Positions 32,885-42,824 of a DNA stretch of 64,000 bases are shown piece by piece (the stretch's first letter is position 1; every line of letters begins with the position of its first letter). Both the position numbers and the translations under genes were made by a program. Where the stretch lies: the NCBI GenBank assembly GCA_965215545.1, contig OZ244066.1, positions 496,001 through 560,000 of the forward strand, read 5' to 3'. The notes under the pieces are model-generated. The model was given only the letters and a program-made list of their open reading frames with translations, made no database searches and was not told the origin of the DNA. The DNA is from MPNP01 sp965215545 (GTDB taxonomy: Bacteria; Pseudomonadota; Alphaproteobacteria; Rhodobacterales; Rhodobacteraceae).

Positions 32885-33241
32885 TCACGTCACCGGTCGG
32901 TATGGGTATCGATTCTTGGTCTCCCAGCGGAGAATGGCATCGAGGCATTCCGGATTGTCGGCAGCATACTGTCGCCTGTTCGTGGAGTCGCTTTCTTCAT
33001 CTCCTGATGCTGCCGCAATGCTCACCAGCGGGATGCGCCAATGCTGCCATGGTGAATACCAGGACTCTTGGCCGATCCACTTGTCGGCCAGACCGGTCTT
33101 GAGAGACTCTTGGAGCTGGCGGCGTGGTCCAGAAGATTCTGAGTGCAGCGGGACGGCTGTGCAGCGATCTTCGTCCACTTTCAATACCAGAAAATAGTGC
33201 GGACCCTCCACGGCGCAACCCTCTTCAGTATCAGACATCAT
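32885..33241 (-). CDS. Uncharacterised small protein
   Basis: 118 aa. Starts MMSDTEEGCAVEGPHYFLVL and contains YSPWQHWRIPLVSIAAASGDEESDSTNRRQYAADNPECLDAILRWETKNRYPYRPV. Its regular mix of beta- and helix-like segments and the WxIP...AADN pattern look like a real family, but I cannot name it. ATG at 33241 with AGG 7 bases upstream. It lies divergently before the IS110 transposase, so it may be host DNA next to the element. Confidence 0.55.
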   Translation of the reverse strand: MMSDTEEGCAVEGPHYFLVLKVDEDRCTAVPLHSESSGPRRQLQESLKTGLADKWIGQESWYSPWQHWRIPLVSIAAASGDEESDSTNRRQYAADNPECLDAILRWETKNRYPYRPVT

Positions 33242-33324
33242 GGATTGACCTGTCCCGATCCTGTCCCTGTATACAGGATCCAACGCCGGGGCCCCCAAGA
33301 AGGCCCGCCATGGAGGACATGTCA

Positions 33325-34458
33325 ATGTCAGACTTTGAATACGGTGCCTATGTGGGTCTCGATGTCCACAAGGACTCGATTGCGGTGGCCATCGCTCGGC
33401 CGGGCCGGGCGCAACCGGAATGGCAGGGAACGATTCCCAACCGCCGGTCCTCGATCCGGCGCCTCATCAAACGCCTGAGCCCCGACGGACTGGCGCTCAG
33501 CGTCTGCTATGAAGCCGGCCCCTGTGGGTATGGCATCTATCGGGAGATCTCGGAGACCGGCCATCACTGTGTGGTCGTGGCGCCTGGACTTGTGCCACGG
33601 GGGGCCACGGATCGCGTCAAGACGGATCGGCGGGATGCGACGATGCTGGCGCGTGAGCACCGATCCGGGAATCTCACGCCCGTCTGGGTCCCTGACCCGG
33701 ACCAGGAGGCCATGCGGGACCTGACCCGGGCCCGCGAGGACATGAAGGCCATCCAGACGAAAGCCCGTCAGCGTCTCGGTGCCTTCCTCCTCCGGCACGA
33801 CCGCATCTATCCGGGCCGCAGCCGCTGGACGCAGGCCCATGCGCGCTGGCTGGAGGGTCAGGCCTTCGACAGTCCGGTGCAGCAGATCGTCTTCCAGGAA
33901 TATGTGGAGGCTACGCGAGAGGCCACACGGCGGGTGGCGGATCTCGAGAATCAGATCCACACCGCCGCCCAGGACTGGTCCCTGGCTCCCTTGGTGACGG
34001 CCCTGATCAGCTTGCGTGGCATCCATATCCTGAGTGCCGTGACGATCCTGGCCGAGCTCGGCGACATCACCCGCTTCGACACGCCGCGGCAGTTGATGAG
34101 TTTCCTCGGCCTGGTCCCCAGCGAACGGTCCTCGGGACCCAAGCGCCGCACCGGTGGGATCACGAAGACCGGCAACAGCCATGTCCGGCGGATCCTGGTG
34201 GAAGCCGCCTGGAACTATCGCTTCCCGGCCCGCAAGACACGGCACATCCAGGCCAAGGCGGCCGGGGCGCCAGACCGGGTGCAGACCATCGCCTGGCAGG
34301 CCCAGAAGCGTCTCTGTGCGCGCTACAGCCGTCTCTGTGCCGCCCGCAAGCATCAGTGCAAGGTCACCACAGCCGTCGCCCGGGAGCTTGTGGGCTTCAT
34401 CTGGGCCATCGTCTGCGAGGTCAACGCCCGCCCGCACGCCAGTCGGGCCCTGGCCTGA
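33325..34458 (+). CDS. IS110-family transposase
   Basis: 377 aa. N-terminal DEDD domain (AYVGLDVHKDSIAVAIA, SVCYEAGPCGYGIYR, VKTDRRDATMLAREH) and C-terminal transposase-20 domain (VTALISLRGIHILSAVTILAELGDI, FDTPRQLMSFLGLVPSERSSG, GGITKTGNSHVRRILVEAAW with the catalytic Ser context). Intact. I chose ATG 33325 because GGAGG lies 8 bases before it; 33310 and 33319 are in frame. IS110 elements have no classic terminal repeats and use a structured non-coding RNA for target choice. Confidence 0.9.
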   Translation: MSDFEYGAYVGLDVHKDSIAVAIARPGRAQPEWQGTIPNRRSSIRRLIKRLSPDGLALSVCYEAGPCGYGIYREISETGHHCVVVAPGLVPRGATDRVKTDRRDATMLAREHRSGNLTPVWVPDPDQEAMRDLTRAREDMKAIQTKARQRLGAFLLRHDRIYPGRSRWTQAHARWLEGQAFDSPVQQIVFQEYVEATREATRRVADLENQIHTAAQDWSLAPLVTALISLRGIHILSAVTILAELGDITRFDTPRQLMSFLGLVPSERSSGPKRRTGGITKTGNSHVRRILVEAAWNYRFPARKTRHIQAKAAGAPDRVQTIAWQAQKRLCARYSRLCAARKHQCKVTTAVARELVGFIWAIVCEVNARPHASRALA

Positions 34459-34690
34459 GGCACGCGGATCATGACCGTGTCAGGGTGCAGGCAGCCCGGA
34501 AGGAGAACCCTCGACTACGCTATGCGGCATAGCCTTTGGCCTGTGACCCGCGCTTTTAGAGAGAGGCAGCTCCGTGACGAAAGTGAAGTCTGGCGGTATC
34601 CAACCCGCGAATATCAGTATGATCCACCGTCGCAATCACTGCCGGCATCCTGACCCGGTCATGGAGTTGTGAGGAGTCACATGATGCCAT
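34459..34690 (+). ncRNA. IS110 non-coding 3-prime region, candidate bridge RNA
   Basis: About 230 bases after the transposase with no gene and a GAGAACCCTCGACTACGC ... CGCTTTTAGA ... GGCAGCTCCGTGACGAAAG pattern that I recognise from the 3-prime ends of IS1111-type elements. In that group the bridge RNA is encoded downstream of the transposase. Exact RNA ends and loops were not worked out. Confidence 0.4.
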
Positions 34691-34861
34691 AGTACACAAA
34701 GAGAGTCGGTCAATCCATATCAATATTGCTTTCACAGTCCCCGCGTTGGCGAAGTATTCCGGTATCCAAATGCACGACAAGTCCAGGCCGGACTTCATGT
34801 TGCTGAACGGTAGTCATTCTGATCTCTCCTTTGTTCTGGACAAGACACTAGTATACCATCG

Positions 34862-36039
34862 TCATTGAATTGATGGATACAGCGACGTCAGCTTGATCCG
34901 GGCATCCTCGGTCCGGAACCGCCAGCACACCGGTGTCCTGTCGGCATTGCGCCGGGCCTGCCAGGCCGCCACCTCCCGCACCAGCGTCGCCCGGTCGGGG
35001 ATCCGACGATTGAGGCACTGGCGGGACAGGACATTGATCTCGATCTCCGCCATGTTCAGCCAGCTGCCGTGTTTCGGTGTGTGATGGATCTCGAAGCGCT
35101 CGGCCAGGCGGCGGGCCTCGGCCGGCGGGAAGGTGTCGTAGAGTGTCGACAGGGTGTGGGTGTTGAGGTTGTCCATCACCAGCACGATCGTCTTGTCGGG
35201 GAAATGGGTGTCGGCGAGGTCCCTGAGGACATGGGCAAAGTCCTGCCGGGTCCTGCGGTCCGTGACCTTGACATGCCGCCAGCCCGCCAGGGGTGCGGTC
35301 AGCATGAAGAGGTTGGCCGTGCCGTTGCGCTCGTATTCGAAGTCGTAGGCGGCGGGCTGGCCCGGGGCGGTGGGCAGGGGCGTGCGGGTCTCCCTGGTCT
35401 GCTGGCGGGAGGTCTCATCGAGGCAGACCAGCACTTCATCGCTGGCGAAGTCCCGACTGTAGGTTTCCAGCACATCCTCCATGGCACAGACGAAGTCGGC
35501 ACTCGACTTGGGGGGAATGCACCAGCATTGGCTCAGCCAGGGCTTGAGACTGTTTTTTTGAGCGTCTTGTGGACGGTGGAGCGGGAGATGGTGTCCACGA
35601 CCTTGAGGGCCACCAGCCGGTCGGCCAGCAGCTGCAGCGTCCACTGGGCCTGGCCTGCGGGTGGCTGTGAACAAGCGAGCATGGTCAGCGTTGCCTCGCC
35701 CGCCCCATCCAGGCGACGCGCCTTGCGGTTGACCTGCACCTTGCGTTCAAGAGCGGCGTCGACGCCGTCCAGCACACACTGCTTGCGCACCCGTTCTACC
35801 GTTGCCGTCCCGACACCGAGGACATCGGCAATGTCGGCATCCCTGCGACGCCCTCCCGTGCGGTCGGTGTCGGCCAGGAGGAGGATATGGGCCCGCTTGC
35901 GGCGTTCCTTTGACCCCTTGCCGCTGTCGATGATCGCCTGGAGTTGGGTGCGCTCGTCGGTTGCCAGTGTCACCCTGTAGATCTTGCGGCCTGCTGTGAC
36001 GGGTGGCGCCGCTTGGGTCGTCGTGTTGTCTGCTGTCAT
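34862..36039 (-). CDS. IS630-family transposase made by frameshift on A7
   Basis: First frame from ATG 36039 (AGGG upstream) encodes the helix-turn-helix half (DRTGGRRRDADIADVLGVGTATVERVRKQ ... STVHKTLKK) and stops at 35533. The overlapping frame continues SLKPWLSQCWCIPPKSSADF and carries the DDE triad (VLVCLDETSRQQ, IVLVMDNLNTH, WLNMAEIEINVLSRQ) to the stop at 34862. They join at AAAAAAA (T7 at about 35550-35556 on the plus strand), the usual slippery site of this family. Both parts intact. Confidence 0.87.
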
Positions 36040-36066
36040 GGGTCCCTGCCTTTGGTTGTCTGTCTG

Positions 36067-36100
36067 CCCCGATGGGCCGCCCCGCGGCGGCCCATCGGGG
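36067..36100. terminator. Perfect 15-bp stem hairpin upstream of the IS630 transposase
   Basis: Arms 36067-36081 and 36086-36100 with a CCGC loop. It lies between the right end of the IS and the transposase start, where such hairpins block read-through transcription or translation from outside. No T-run follows. Confidence 0.6.
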
Positions 36101-36196
36101 CGACGTGTGCTTGATTGGGGCCGCGATTAGACGAGATCGTCACGGATTGGAAGCGTGCGGGCCATCAAATGGCATCAATTCGATGACGACGGGATA

Positions 36197-36905
36197 CTAG
36201 GCCACAGTTGACACTGTCATCGACTGTTGTCGCTTGAAAGACCTGTAGGCTGCGGCGGTGATCAGCATGTATTTCATTCCTTTCCTGATCTTCTCGGTCC
36301 CAGGGAGCGGTTGGCGCCTTGACGGGATGAACCTGACATAGCGGCCGACATCAATGGTGGCTTGGCGAATGGTAAGGTCATCGAAGGGCGGGGCACGGGT
36401 ATCGGTGAATTTGTATTGGTGTTGCATGTCGATAGACAGGGCGGTGAGCTCGTCTTCGTCGAAGACGTCGAGGGCGGGCCGGTCCGGCTCGGCCTTGGCG
36501 GCCCGTTGGATATCAAAGACCCGCCAGGCCATGATGGCATCGAAAGCCAAGCAACGGCGCCGATCGTCGGCCTCATCAGGGCGGCGGTCCTCGATACGGG
36601 TCTGTTGCTTCAGGGTCTTGAAGTATTCCTCAATCGCCCAGCGGGCGGCATACTGATCGATGAGGGTGCCCGCATCGTCCGGTTTGGCATCTCCCTCACT
36701 GGTGAGGAGCAGCCAGTTGATGGCCTGTTGCCGGGTGGGTGGCTTGCTGGTCTCGGTGGCGAGGACGGCGGTCAGGCTGAGCGTTTCGGTGCTGCCATCG
36801 GGGGCCTTGAGGGCCACACGGGCCATCCGCATCGCCACTGTGGCGGTGCGCGCCGGTCGTGCGGGGGTTCGGATCCGTGCCGACCGCGGGAAGGAACCGG
36901 ATGAT
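36197..36905 (-). pseudogene. IS4-family transposase, C-terminal fragment
   Basis: About 200 recognisable residues: LLLTSEGDAKPDDAGTLIDQYAARWAIEEYFKTLKQQTRIED (the Y-x-RW-x-IEEYFKxLKQ signature), then DRRRCLAFDAIMAWRVFD. The N-terminal catalytic part is missing, and the final residues run into the right end of the IS630, which supplies the stop. So the IS630 landed in, or at the end of, an already truncated IS4 gene. Confidence 0.75.
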
Positions 36906-37183
36906 CCCGGACAACACACCCGGCGATGAATTGGAGGGGAGTGGCGCTGGTCTCACCTCCGGTTCAGTACGGTGCGGGCGGTCGGATGCGACCAGAGGCA
37001 GGATCGTCCTGACAGAGGCAAGAGTCGGCGCGGGCCATCCGATGCCTGCGTGACCTGCACGATGTTCAGCCCGCTCATTGCCGATGATCAGGGACGACAG
37101 GAGTCGCACGGGCGGCATCCTGCCGCAAAGGGGTCAGAGCCTCACGATCGGGCCAGTGGTCGGGTACGGGGGCGTTGGCCCGT
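36906..37183. other. Boundary between the accessory region and the TCA cluster
   Basis: No gene recognised. I found no clear terminator for the TCA cluster and no attachment-site repeat. Confidence 0.4.
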
Positions 37184-38572
37184 TCAGACGTGGATGGCCC
37201 CCGAGCCACAGGCCAGAGCGGCTTCACGCAGGGCTTCGGAATAGGTGGGGTGGCCATGGCAGGTGCGGGCGATGTCCTCGGCGGCGGCACCAAACTCCAT
37301 GGCCAGGCACACTTCCTGGAGCATGTCGGAGGCCGCAGGCCCGATGATGTGACAGCCGAGAATCCGATCTGTGCTGGCATCGGCCAGCATCTTGACGAAT
37401 CCCTCATCGGCGAAGACGGACTTGGCCCTGGCATTGCCCTTGAAGGGGAACCGACCGACCCGATGGTCAATGCCAGCCGCTTTCAGGTCCTCTTCACTGC
37501 GGCCGACTGCCGCGACCTCGGGATGCGTGTAGATGATCGAGGGAATCACATCATGGTTGACATGACCGGCCAGACCGGCAAGCCGTTCGGCGACCGCCAC
37601 GCCCTCTTCCTCGGCTTTGTGGGCCAGCATGATACCGGTGGTGACATCACCGACGGCAAAGATCCCGTCCACAGTGGTTTGGCCATGAGCATCGGTGACC
37701 ACCCTGCCCTGCTTGTCCATTGCGACACCGAGCTCGGCCAGTCCGAGCCCCTTCGTGTAGGCCCGCCGGCCAGTCGAGACCAGCACAATATCAGTGGTGA
37801 TCTTGCCGGACTGGCCAGTCTTGTGTGCCGTGTAGGAGACCATCTGGCCGGTCTTGACCTTGCGAACACCCTTGACCTCCACCCCGAGGGTGAAGTTGAT
37901 TCCCTGTTTCTTGAGGATGGTCAGGAGGGACTTGCGGATATCGGCATCCATCCCGGGTGCGATGGCATCAAGATACTCCAGAACATGAACTTCCGTGCCA
38001 AGCCGGGCATAGACCGAGCCCATCTCGAGACCGATGATGCCGCCGCCGATGACCACCATGCGTTTGGGGATGCTGGGCAGGGCCAGAGCACCGGTGGACG
38101 TGACGATGGTCTCTTCATTGATCGTGATGCCCCTGAGTGTGGCGGGTTCAGAGCCACTGGCAATGACGATGGAATTGGCGCCCACCCTTCCATCACCCAC
38201 AGCGATGGTCTTCGCATCGACAATGCGGGCCCAACCCTTGAGCCAGTCAACCTTGTTCTTCTTGAAAAGGTAGGCAATCCCTCCCGTATTGGCACTGATG
38301 GTGCTTTCCTTGTAGCTCTGCATCCGCTCCCAGTCGACATCGACTGCACCACACCGGATCCCCATCGTATCAAAGTTGTGATTGGCCTCGTGGACCATAT
38401 GGGATGCATGCAGCAGTGCCTTGGACGGGATACAGCCAACATTCAGGCAGGTGCCGCCAAGCGTCTCGCGGCCCTCGACACAGGCCACGGCGAGCCCCAG
38501 CTGGGCGGCCCGGATGGCGCAGACATAACCACCGGGTCCTGCACCGATCACCACGACATCATAGGTCTTCAT
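37184..38572 (-). CDS. lpdA: Dihydrolipoyl dehydrogenase (E3)
   Basis: 462-aa FAD enzyme that reoxidises the lipoyl arm of the 2-oxoglutarate dehydrogenase complex with NAD+. FAD-binding GAGPGGYVCAIRAAQLG (residues about 10-26), redox-active disulfide GGTCLNVGCIPSK (about 42-54), NAD site GGGIIGLEMGSVYARLG, second FAD site GIFAVGDVTTGIMLAHKAEEEG and the C-terminal CHGHPTYSEALREAA with the catalytic His-Glu. Last gene of the mdh-sucCDAB-lpd cluster, 33 bases after sucB. Confidence 0.96.
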   Translation of the reverse strand: MKTYDVVVIGAGPGGYVCAIRAAQLGLAVACVEGRETLGGTCLNVGCIPSKALLHASHMVHEANHNFDTMGIRCGAVDVDWERMQSYKESTISANTGGIAYLFKKNKVDWLKGWARIVDAKTIAVGDGRVGANSIVIASGSEPATLRGITINEETIVTSTGALALPSIPKRMVVIGGGIIGLEMGSVYARLGTEVHVLEYLDAIAPGMDADIRKSLLTILKKQGINFTLGVEVKGVRKVKTGQMVSYTAHKTGQSGKITTDIVLVSTGRRAYTKGLGLAELGVAMDKQGRVVTDAHGQTTVDGIFAVGDVTTGIMLAHKAEEEGVAVAERLAGLAGHVNHDVIPSIIYTHPEVAAVGRSEEDLKAAGIDHRVGRFPFKGNARAKSVFADEGFVKMLADASTDRILGCHIIGPAASDMLQEVCLAMEFGAAAEDIARTCHGHPTYSEALREAALACGSGAIHV

Positions 38573-38605
38573 CGCATGTCTCCCTCGGCTCGACCGGCCA
38601 GGTCG

Positions 38606-39814
38606 CTAGATATCGAGCATCAGGCGGGCCGGATCCTCGATGGCTTCCTTGACCTTGACGAGAAAGGTCACGGCGCCCTGCCCATCCACGATACGGTGAT
38701 CGTAGGAAAGGGCGATGTACATCATGGGCCGGACGACAACCTCACCATCGACGGCCACCGGGCGTTCCTGAATCTTGTGCATGCCAAGAATGCCGGACTG
38801 GGGCGGGTTGATGATCGGTGTGGACATCAGTGACCCGTAGACACCCCCATTGGTGATGGTGAACGTGCCCCCCTGCATGTCGGGAATGCCCAGCTTGCCC
38901 TCACGGGCCAGCCCCCCGAGCCGCGCCACCTCCCGCTCAATCTGATCAAAGTGCAGGGACTCGGCCCGGCACAGCACCGGGACAACGAGTCCGGTCGGGG
39001 TGCCGACAGCCACACCCATATTGATGGAGCGCCGGTAGATGATGTCATTGCCTTCGATTTCGGCATTGACTTCGGGCACATCGTGCAGGGCCATGCAACA
39101 GGCCTTGATGAAAAACGACATGAAGCCCAGTTTGATGCCATGCTTGCGGGTAAAGTCGTCCTGGTATTGACGGCGCCAGGCCATGATGCTGCTCATATCC
39201 ACTTCATTGAAGGTGGTCAGGATGGCCGCCGTGTTCTGGGCATCCTTGAGACGCTGGGCGATGGTCCGGCGCAGTCGGGTCATGGTGACCCGCTCGACAT
39301 CGGCCTCCTGATTGCCGACCGGAGGTGCAGCATCGACGGCACCGGGTGCCGCCGCCAGTGCTCGCTGGACATCCTCCTTCATGACGCGGTCATCGCGCCC
39401 GGTCGGCGTCACACGCGTCCGGTCAAGCGAATGCTCATTCATCAACCGGCGGGCCGAAGGCGCATCCTCGGGCTGGCGGGCTGGCAGGGCCTCGGGGGCC
39501 GGCGCAACGGGGGTCTGTTCCGGAGCCTTGGCCGGAGGCTTGCCGACGGGTCTGGCACCGGGTTTGATGCCGGCCTCTCCCTCGCTCACCACGGCCAGAA
39601 GGGCACCCACCTCGACAGTTGCGCCGGCATCGGCCACGATCTCGCTGAGGGTGCCGGCAGCCGGGGCCGGCACTTCGATGGCAACCTTGTCGGTCTCGAG
39701 TTCGCAGAGGATCTCATCGACCTCCACCGCCTCACCGGCCGCCTTGAGCCAGGCACCAACGGTGGCCTCAGTGATGCTTTCCCCCAATGCGGGGACATGG
39801 ATTTCCGTGCTCAT
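38606..39814 (-). CDS. sucB: Dihydrolipoyllysine-residue succinyltransferase (2-OGDH E2)
   Basis: 402 aa. One lipoyl domain (ELETDKVAIEV, lipoyl Lys about 43), an Ala/Pro-rich linker, a peripheral subunit-binding domain (PSARRLMNEHSLDRTRVTPTGRDDRVMKEDV) and the catalytic domain ending in SYDHRIVDGQGAVTFL (HxxxDG active site). Transfers the succinyl group to CoA in the TCA cycle. The ATG at 39814 overlaps the sucA stop (ATGA), so E1 and E2 are translationally coupled; GAGGAAAGG is upstream. Confidence 0.96.
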   Translation of the reverse strand: MSTEIHVPALGESITEATVGAWLKAAGEAVEVDEILCELETDKVAIEVPAPAAGTLSEIVADAGATVEVGALLAVVSEGEAGIKPGARPVGKPPAKAPEQTPVAPAPEALPARQPEDAPSARRLMNEHSLDRTRVTPTGRDDRVMKEDVQRALAAAPGAVDAAPPVGNQEADVERVTMTRLRRTIAQRLKDAQNTAAILTTFNEVDMSSIMAWRRQYQDDFTRKHGIKLGFMSFFIKACCMALHDVPEVNAEIEGNDIIYRRSINMGVAVGTPTGLVVPVLCRAESLHFDQIEREVARLGGLAREGKLGIPDMQGGTFTITNGGVYGSLMSTPIINPPQSGILGMHKIQERPVAVDGEVVVRPMMYIALSYDHRIVDGQGAVTFLVKVKEAIEDPARLMLDI

Positions 39815-42771
39815 GTGCCTTTCCTCGTGATATCCAGCGCCTGATCGACAATCATTGCCTGCTCCCGATTGTGCTGCTTCAAAAGACCGCCAGCTGGCGC
39901 CGCTGCCGCGGGACGGCCGATATACAGAGCGCGGCTGACCCGGGTCCTGGCCTGCCCAAGAGCCCACTCGATATTGGGCTCGATGAAACTCCATGCCCCC
40001 TGGTTCTTGGGCTCCTCCTGGCACCAGACGACATCGGCATTGGGAAAGCGCTTGAGTTCGGCAAGCATGCTGCGGGCCGGGAATGGATAGAGCTGTTCAA
40101 CACGCAGGAGGTAGATCTCCTGGATGCCGCGCCTGTCGCGTTCAGCGAGCAGGTCATAGTAGACCTTGCCGGTGCAGATGACCACGCGGGCCATGGCCTT
40201 GTCGGGGGCGAGTTCCGTGTCGGAGTTCCCCTGTTCGGCATCATCCCAGAGCAGCCGGTGGAATGTGGTTCCGCGCTGCATCTCACTGAGTTTTGAGATG
40301 GCCATCTTGTGCCGGAGAAGGGACTTGGGAGTCATGATGATCAGAGGCTTGCGGAACGACCGATGCAACTGACGGCGCAGGATGTGAAAATAGTTGGCCG
40401 GGGTCGTGCAATTGGCAACGATCCAGTTTTCCTCGGCCGAGAGCTGCAGGATGCGCTCCGGTCGTGCCGATGAGTGCTCCGGCCCCTGCCCTTCATGGCC
40501 GTGCGGCAACAGCACAACCAGGCCCGACATGCGCAGCCATTTCCGTTCACCGGGACCGATGAACTGGTCGAACATGATCTGGGCCCCGTTGGCAAAATCA
40601 CCGAACTGGGCCTCCCAGAGCACAAGCGCATTGGGTTCCGACAGCGAGTAGCCGTACTCGAATCCCAAAACGGCAAACTCGGACAGCATCGAGTCGATGA
40701 CCTGGAACCGGGCCTGTTTGGGATCGATATGGTTGAGAGGGATGTATTTGTCCTCCGTCCTCTGGTCGACGAACGCGCTGTGGCGCTGGCTGAATGTGCC
40801 GCGGGTGCTGTCCTGTCCAGCCAGGCGTACGGGGAAGCCTTCCAGCAGCAGCGTACCGAAGGCCAGGGCTTCCCCCATGGCCCAGTCACACCCTTCACCG
40901 GTCTTGAAGACCTGCTGGCGGTTGCCGAGCTGGCGCTTGAGCGTCCGGTGGATGGCAAAGTCATCCGGGTAGCTGCACAGCGCCTTGCCGACCTTGCGGA
41001 TACTGGTCGCCGTCACCCCGGTCTTGCCCCGGTCATAGTCCGAACCGGCGGTCTTCAGCCCAGCCCAGCTTCCGTCCAGCCAGTCGGCGGCATTGGGCTT
41101 GTAGTTCGCTGCCGCCTCGAAAGCATTCTCGAGTTTTGACCGGTAAGCCGACTTGCATTCCTCGATGTCGTCGGCGGGCACCAGTCCATCGTCAACCAGG
41201 CGCTTGGCATAGATCTCCAGGGTGGTGGGGTGGGATTTGATATGGTTGTACATGATGGGCTGGGAGAAGGTCGGGTCGTCCCCCTCATTGTGTCCGAACC
41301 GACGGTAGCAGAACATGTCGACGATCACATCCTTGTGGAATTTCTGGCGGAATTCCGTGGCGACCTTCGCTGCATGGACCACCGCTTCGGGATTGTCACC
41401 GTTGACATGGAAGATGGGAGCCTCCGTCATCAGGCCGATATCAGTAGGATAGGGCGAGGACCGGGAATGATGGGGTGCCGTGGTGAAGCCGATCTGGTTG
41501 TTGACGACCAGATGGATCGTGCCCCCGGTGCTGTGCCCCACCAGACCCGACATGCTGAAGCATTCGGCCACCACGCCCTGACCGGCAAAGGCGGCATCAC
41601 CATGGAGCAAGAGAGGCAGCACCTTCCGACGCTCAACATCGTTGTGCTGGTCCTGCTTGGCACGGGCCTTGCCCAGCACCACGGGATTGACAGCCTCAAG
41701 GTGCGAGGGGTTTGCGGTCAGCGACAGATGGACAGAATTGCCGTCGAACTCCCGGTCCGCCGAGGCGCCCAGATGGTATTTGACGTCCCCTGAACCCTCG
41801 ATCTCCTCGGGGTTGGAACTGCCACCCTGGAACTCATTGAAGATGGCCTGCAACGGCTTGCCCATGACATTGGTCAGGACATTCAGCCGGCCGCGATGCG
41901 GCATGCCGATCACGATGTCCCGAACGCCCAGCGCGCCGCCACGTTTGATGATCTGTTCCATGGCCGGAATCAGTGACTCGCCGCCGTCGATGCCAAAGCG
42001 CTTGGTCCCGGTGTACTTCACCTGCAGGAATTTCTCGAACCCCTCGGCCTGGACCAGTTTGTTGAGGATGGCTCGCCGCCCTTCCGCCGTGAACAAGACC
42101 TCCGTGTCATAGCCCTCGATCCGCTCCTTGAGCCAGGAGGCCTCTTCGGGATTGGAGATGTGCATGTACTGCAGAGCCAGATCGCCACAATAGGTCTTGC
42201 GGACCTGATCGATGATCTGTCGCATCGTGGCGAACTGCTTGCCCAGCACATGGTCCAGGTAGATCGGGCGGTCCATATCGGCCGCCGTGAACCCGTAATT
42301 TTCAGGATTCAGCTCCGAATGGGTCTTGTGGTGATGCAGCCCCAACGGGTCGAGTGTCGCCATTCGGTGCCCGCGAATCCGGTAGGCCCGGATCAGCATC
42401 AGGGCCCGGATCGAATCCACCACGGCCTGGGAAATCTGGTCAGGGGCCATCGTCACCCCACCGCTGGCGGCAGCCTTGCGGATGCGGGGACCGATCTCGG
42501 CGACCTGCTGAGCGACATCCTCCGGTGCCTGGCCATCAAACGCCGCTGTCAGATCACTCCGACCCCGATCCGGCCAGTCATGCCGCAGCCAACTCGGCCC
42601 GGTCTGTCCGTTCCGGCCTCGGGCCACGGCATCATCCAGTGCGGCAAAGTACCGCTGCCACGTCTCATCCACCGACTCGGGGTTGATGGTGTAGTTCTGC
42701 AGCATCCGCTCGACATAGTCGGCATTGCTGCCCGCCAGAAACCCGGTCGCGTGCAGTTCACTGTTGCTCAC
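39811..42771 (-). CDS. sucA: 2-oxoglutarate dehydrogenase E1 component
   Basis: 986-aa thiamine-diphosphate enzyme that decarboxylates 2-oxoglutarate. Family hallmarks: RIRGHRMATLDPLGL, MPHRGRLNVLTNVMGKPL, HGDAAFAGQGVVAE (ThDP-binding region with later NNQIGFTT), RRFGHNEGDDPTFSQP, DSTRGTFSQRHS and ALVLWEAQFGDFANGAQ. I chose the GTG at 42771 (GGAGG 5 bases upstream); an ATG at 42783 is an alternative. Lies 53 bases after sucD. Confidence 0.95.
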   Translation of the reverse strand: MSNSELHATGFLAGSNADYVERMLQNYTINPESVDETWQRYFAALDDAVARGRNGQTGPSWLRHDWPDRGRSDLTAAFDGQAPEDVAQQVAEIGPRIRKAAASGGVTMAPDQISQAVVDSIRALMLIRAYRIRGHRMATLDPLGLHHHKTHSELNPENYGFTAADMDRPIYLDHVLGKQFATMRQIIDQVRKTYCGDLALQYMHISNPEEASWLKERIEGYDTEVLFTAEGRRAILNKLVQAEGFEKFLQVKYTGTKRFGIDGGESLIPAMEQIIKRGGALGVRDIVIGMPHRGRLNVLTNVMGKPLQAIFNEFQGGSSNPEEIEGSGDVKYHLGASADREFDGNSVHLSLTANPSHLEAVNPVVLGKARAKQDQHNDVERRKVLPLLLHGDAAFAGQGVVAECFSMSGLVGHSTGGTIHLVVNNQIGFTTAPHHSRSSPYPTDIGLMTEAPIFHVNGDNPEAVVHAAKVATEFRQKFHKDVIVDMFCYRRFGHNEGDDPTFSQPIMYNHIKSHPTTLEIYAKRLVDDGLVPADDIEECKSAYRSKLENAFEAAANYKPNAADWLDGSWAGLKTAGSDYDRGKTGVTATSIRKVGKALCSYPDDFAIHRTLKRQLGNRQQVFKTGEGCDWAMGEALAFGTLLLEGFPVRLAGQDSTRGTFSQRHSAFVDQRTEDKYIPLNHIDPKQARFQVIDSMLSEFAVLGFEYGYSLSEPNALVLWEAQFGDFANGAQIMFDQFIGPGERKWLRMSGLVVLLPHGHEGQGPEHSSARPERILQLSAEENWIVANCTTPANYFHILRRQLHRSFRKPLIIMTPKSLLRHKMAISKLSEMQRGTTFHRLLWDDAEQGNSDTELAPDKAMARVVICTGKVYYDLLAERDRRGIQEIYLLRVEQLYPFPARSMLAELKRFPNADVVWCQEEPKNQGAWSFIEPNIEWALGQARTRVSRALYIGRPAAAAPAGGLLKQHNREQAMIVDQALDITRKGT

Positions 42772-42824
42772 TGGTCCCTCCATTTGCCTCCGGTCTCTCC
42801 CCGTTCCCGCCGGCCTGCCGCCGG

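Larger units (their letters stand above)
34851..36197 (-). mobile_element. IS630-family element with TA target duplication
   Basis: 1,347 bp. The ends (GTATACCATCGTCATTGAAT from 34851; GTATCCCGTCGTCATCGAAT read inward from 36197) are imperfect inverted repeats, each flanked by TA. One transposase in two overlapping frames fills it. Distinct from the decayed IS630 at 6940. Confidence 0.9.

Noticed and set aside
37175..38833. 552-codon plus-strand frame opposite lpdA
   Set aside because: Antisense of a well-conserved enzyme.
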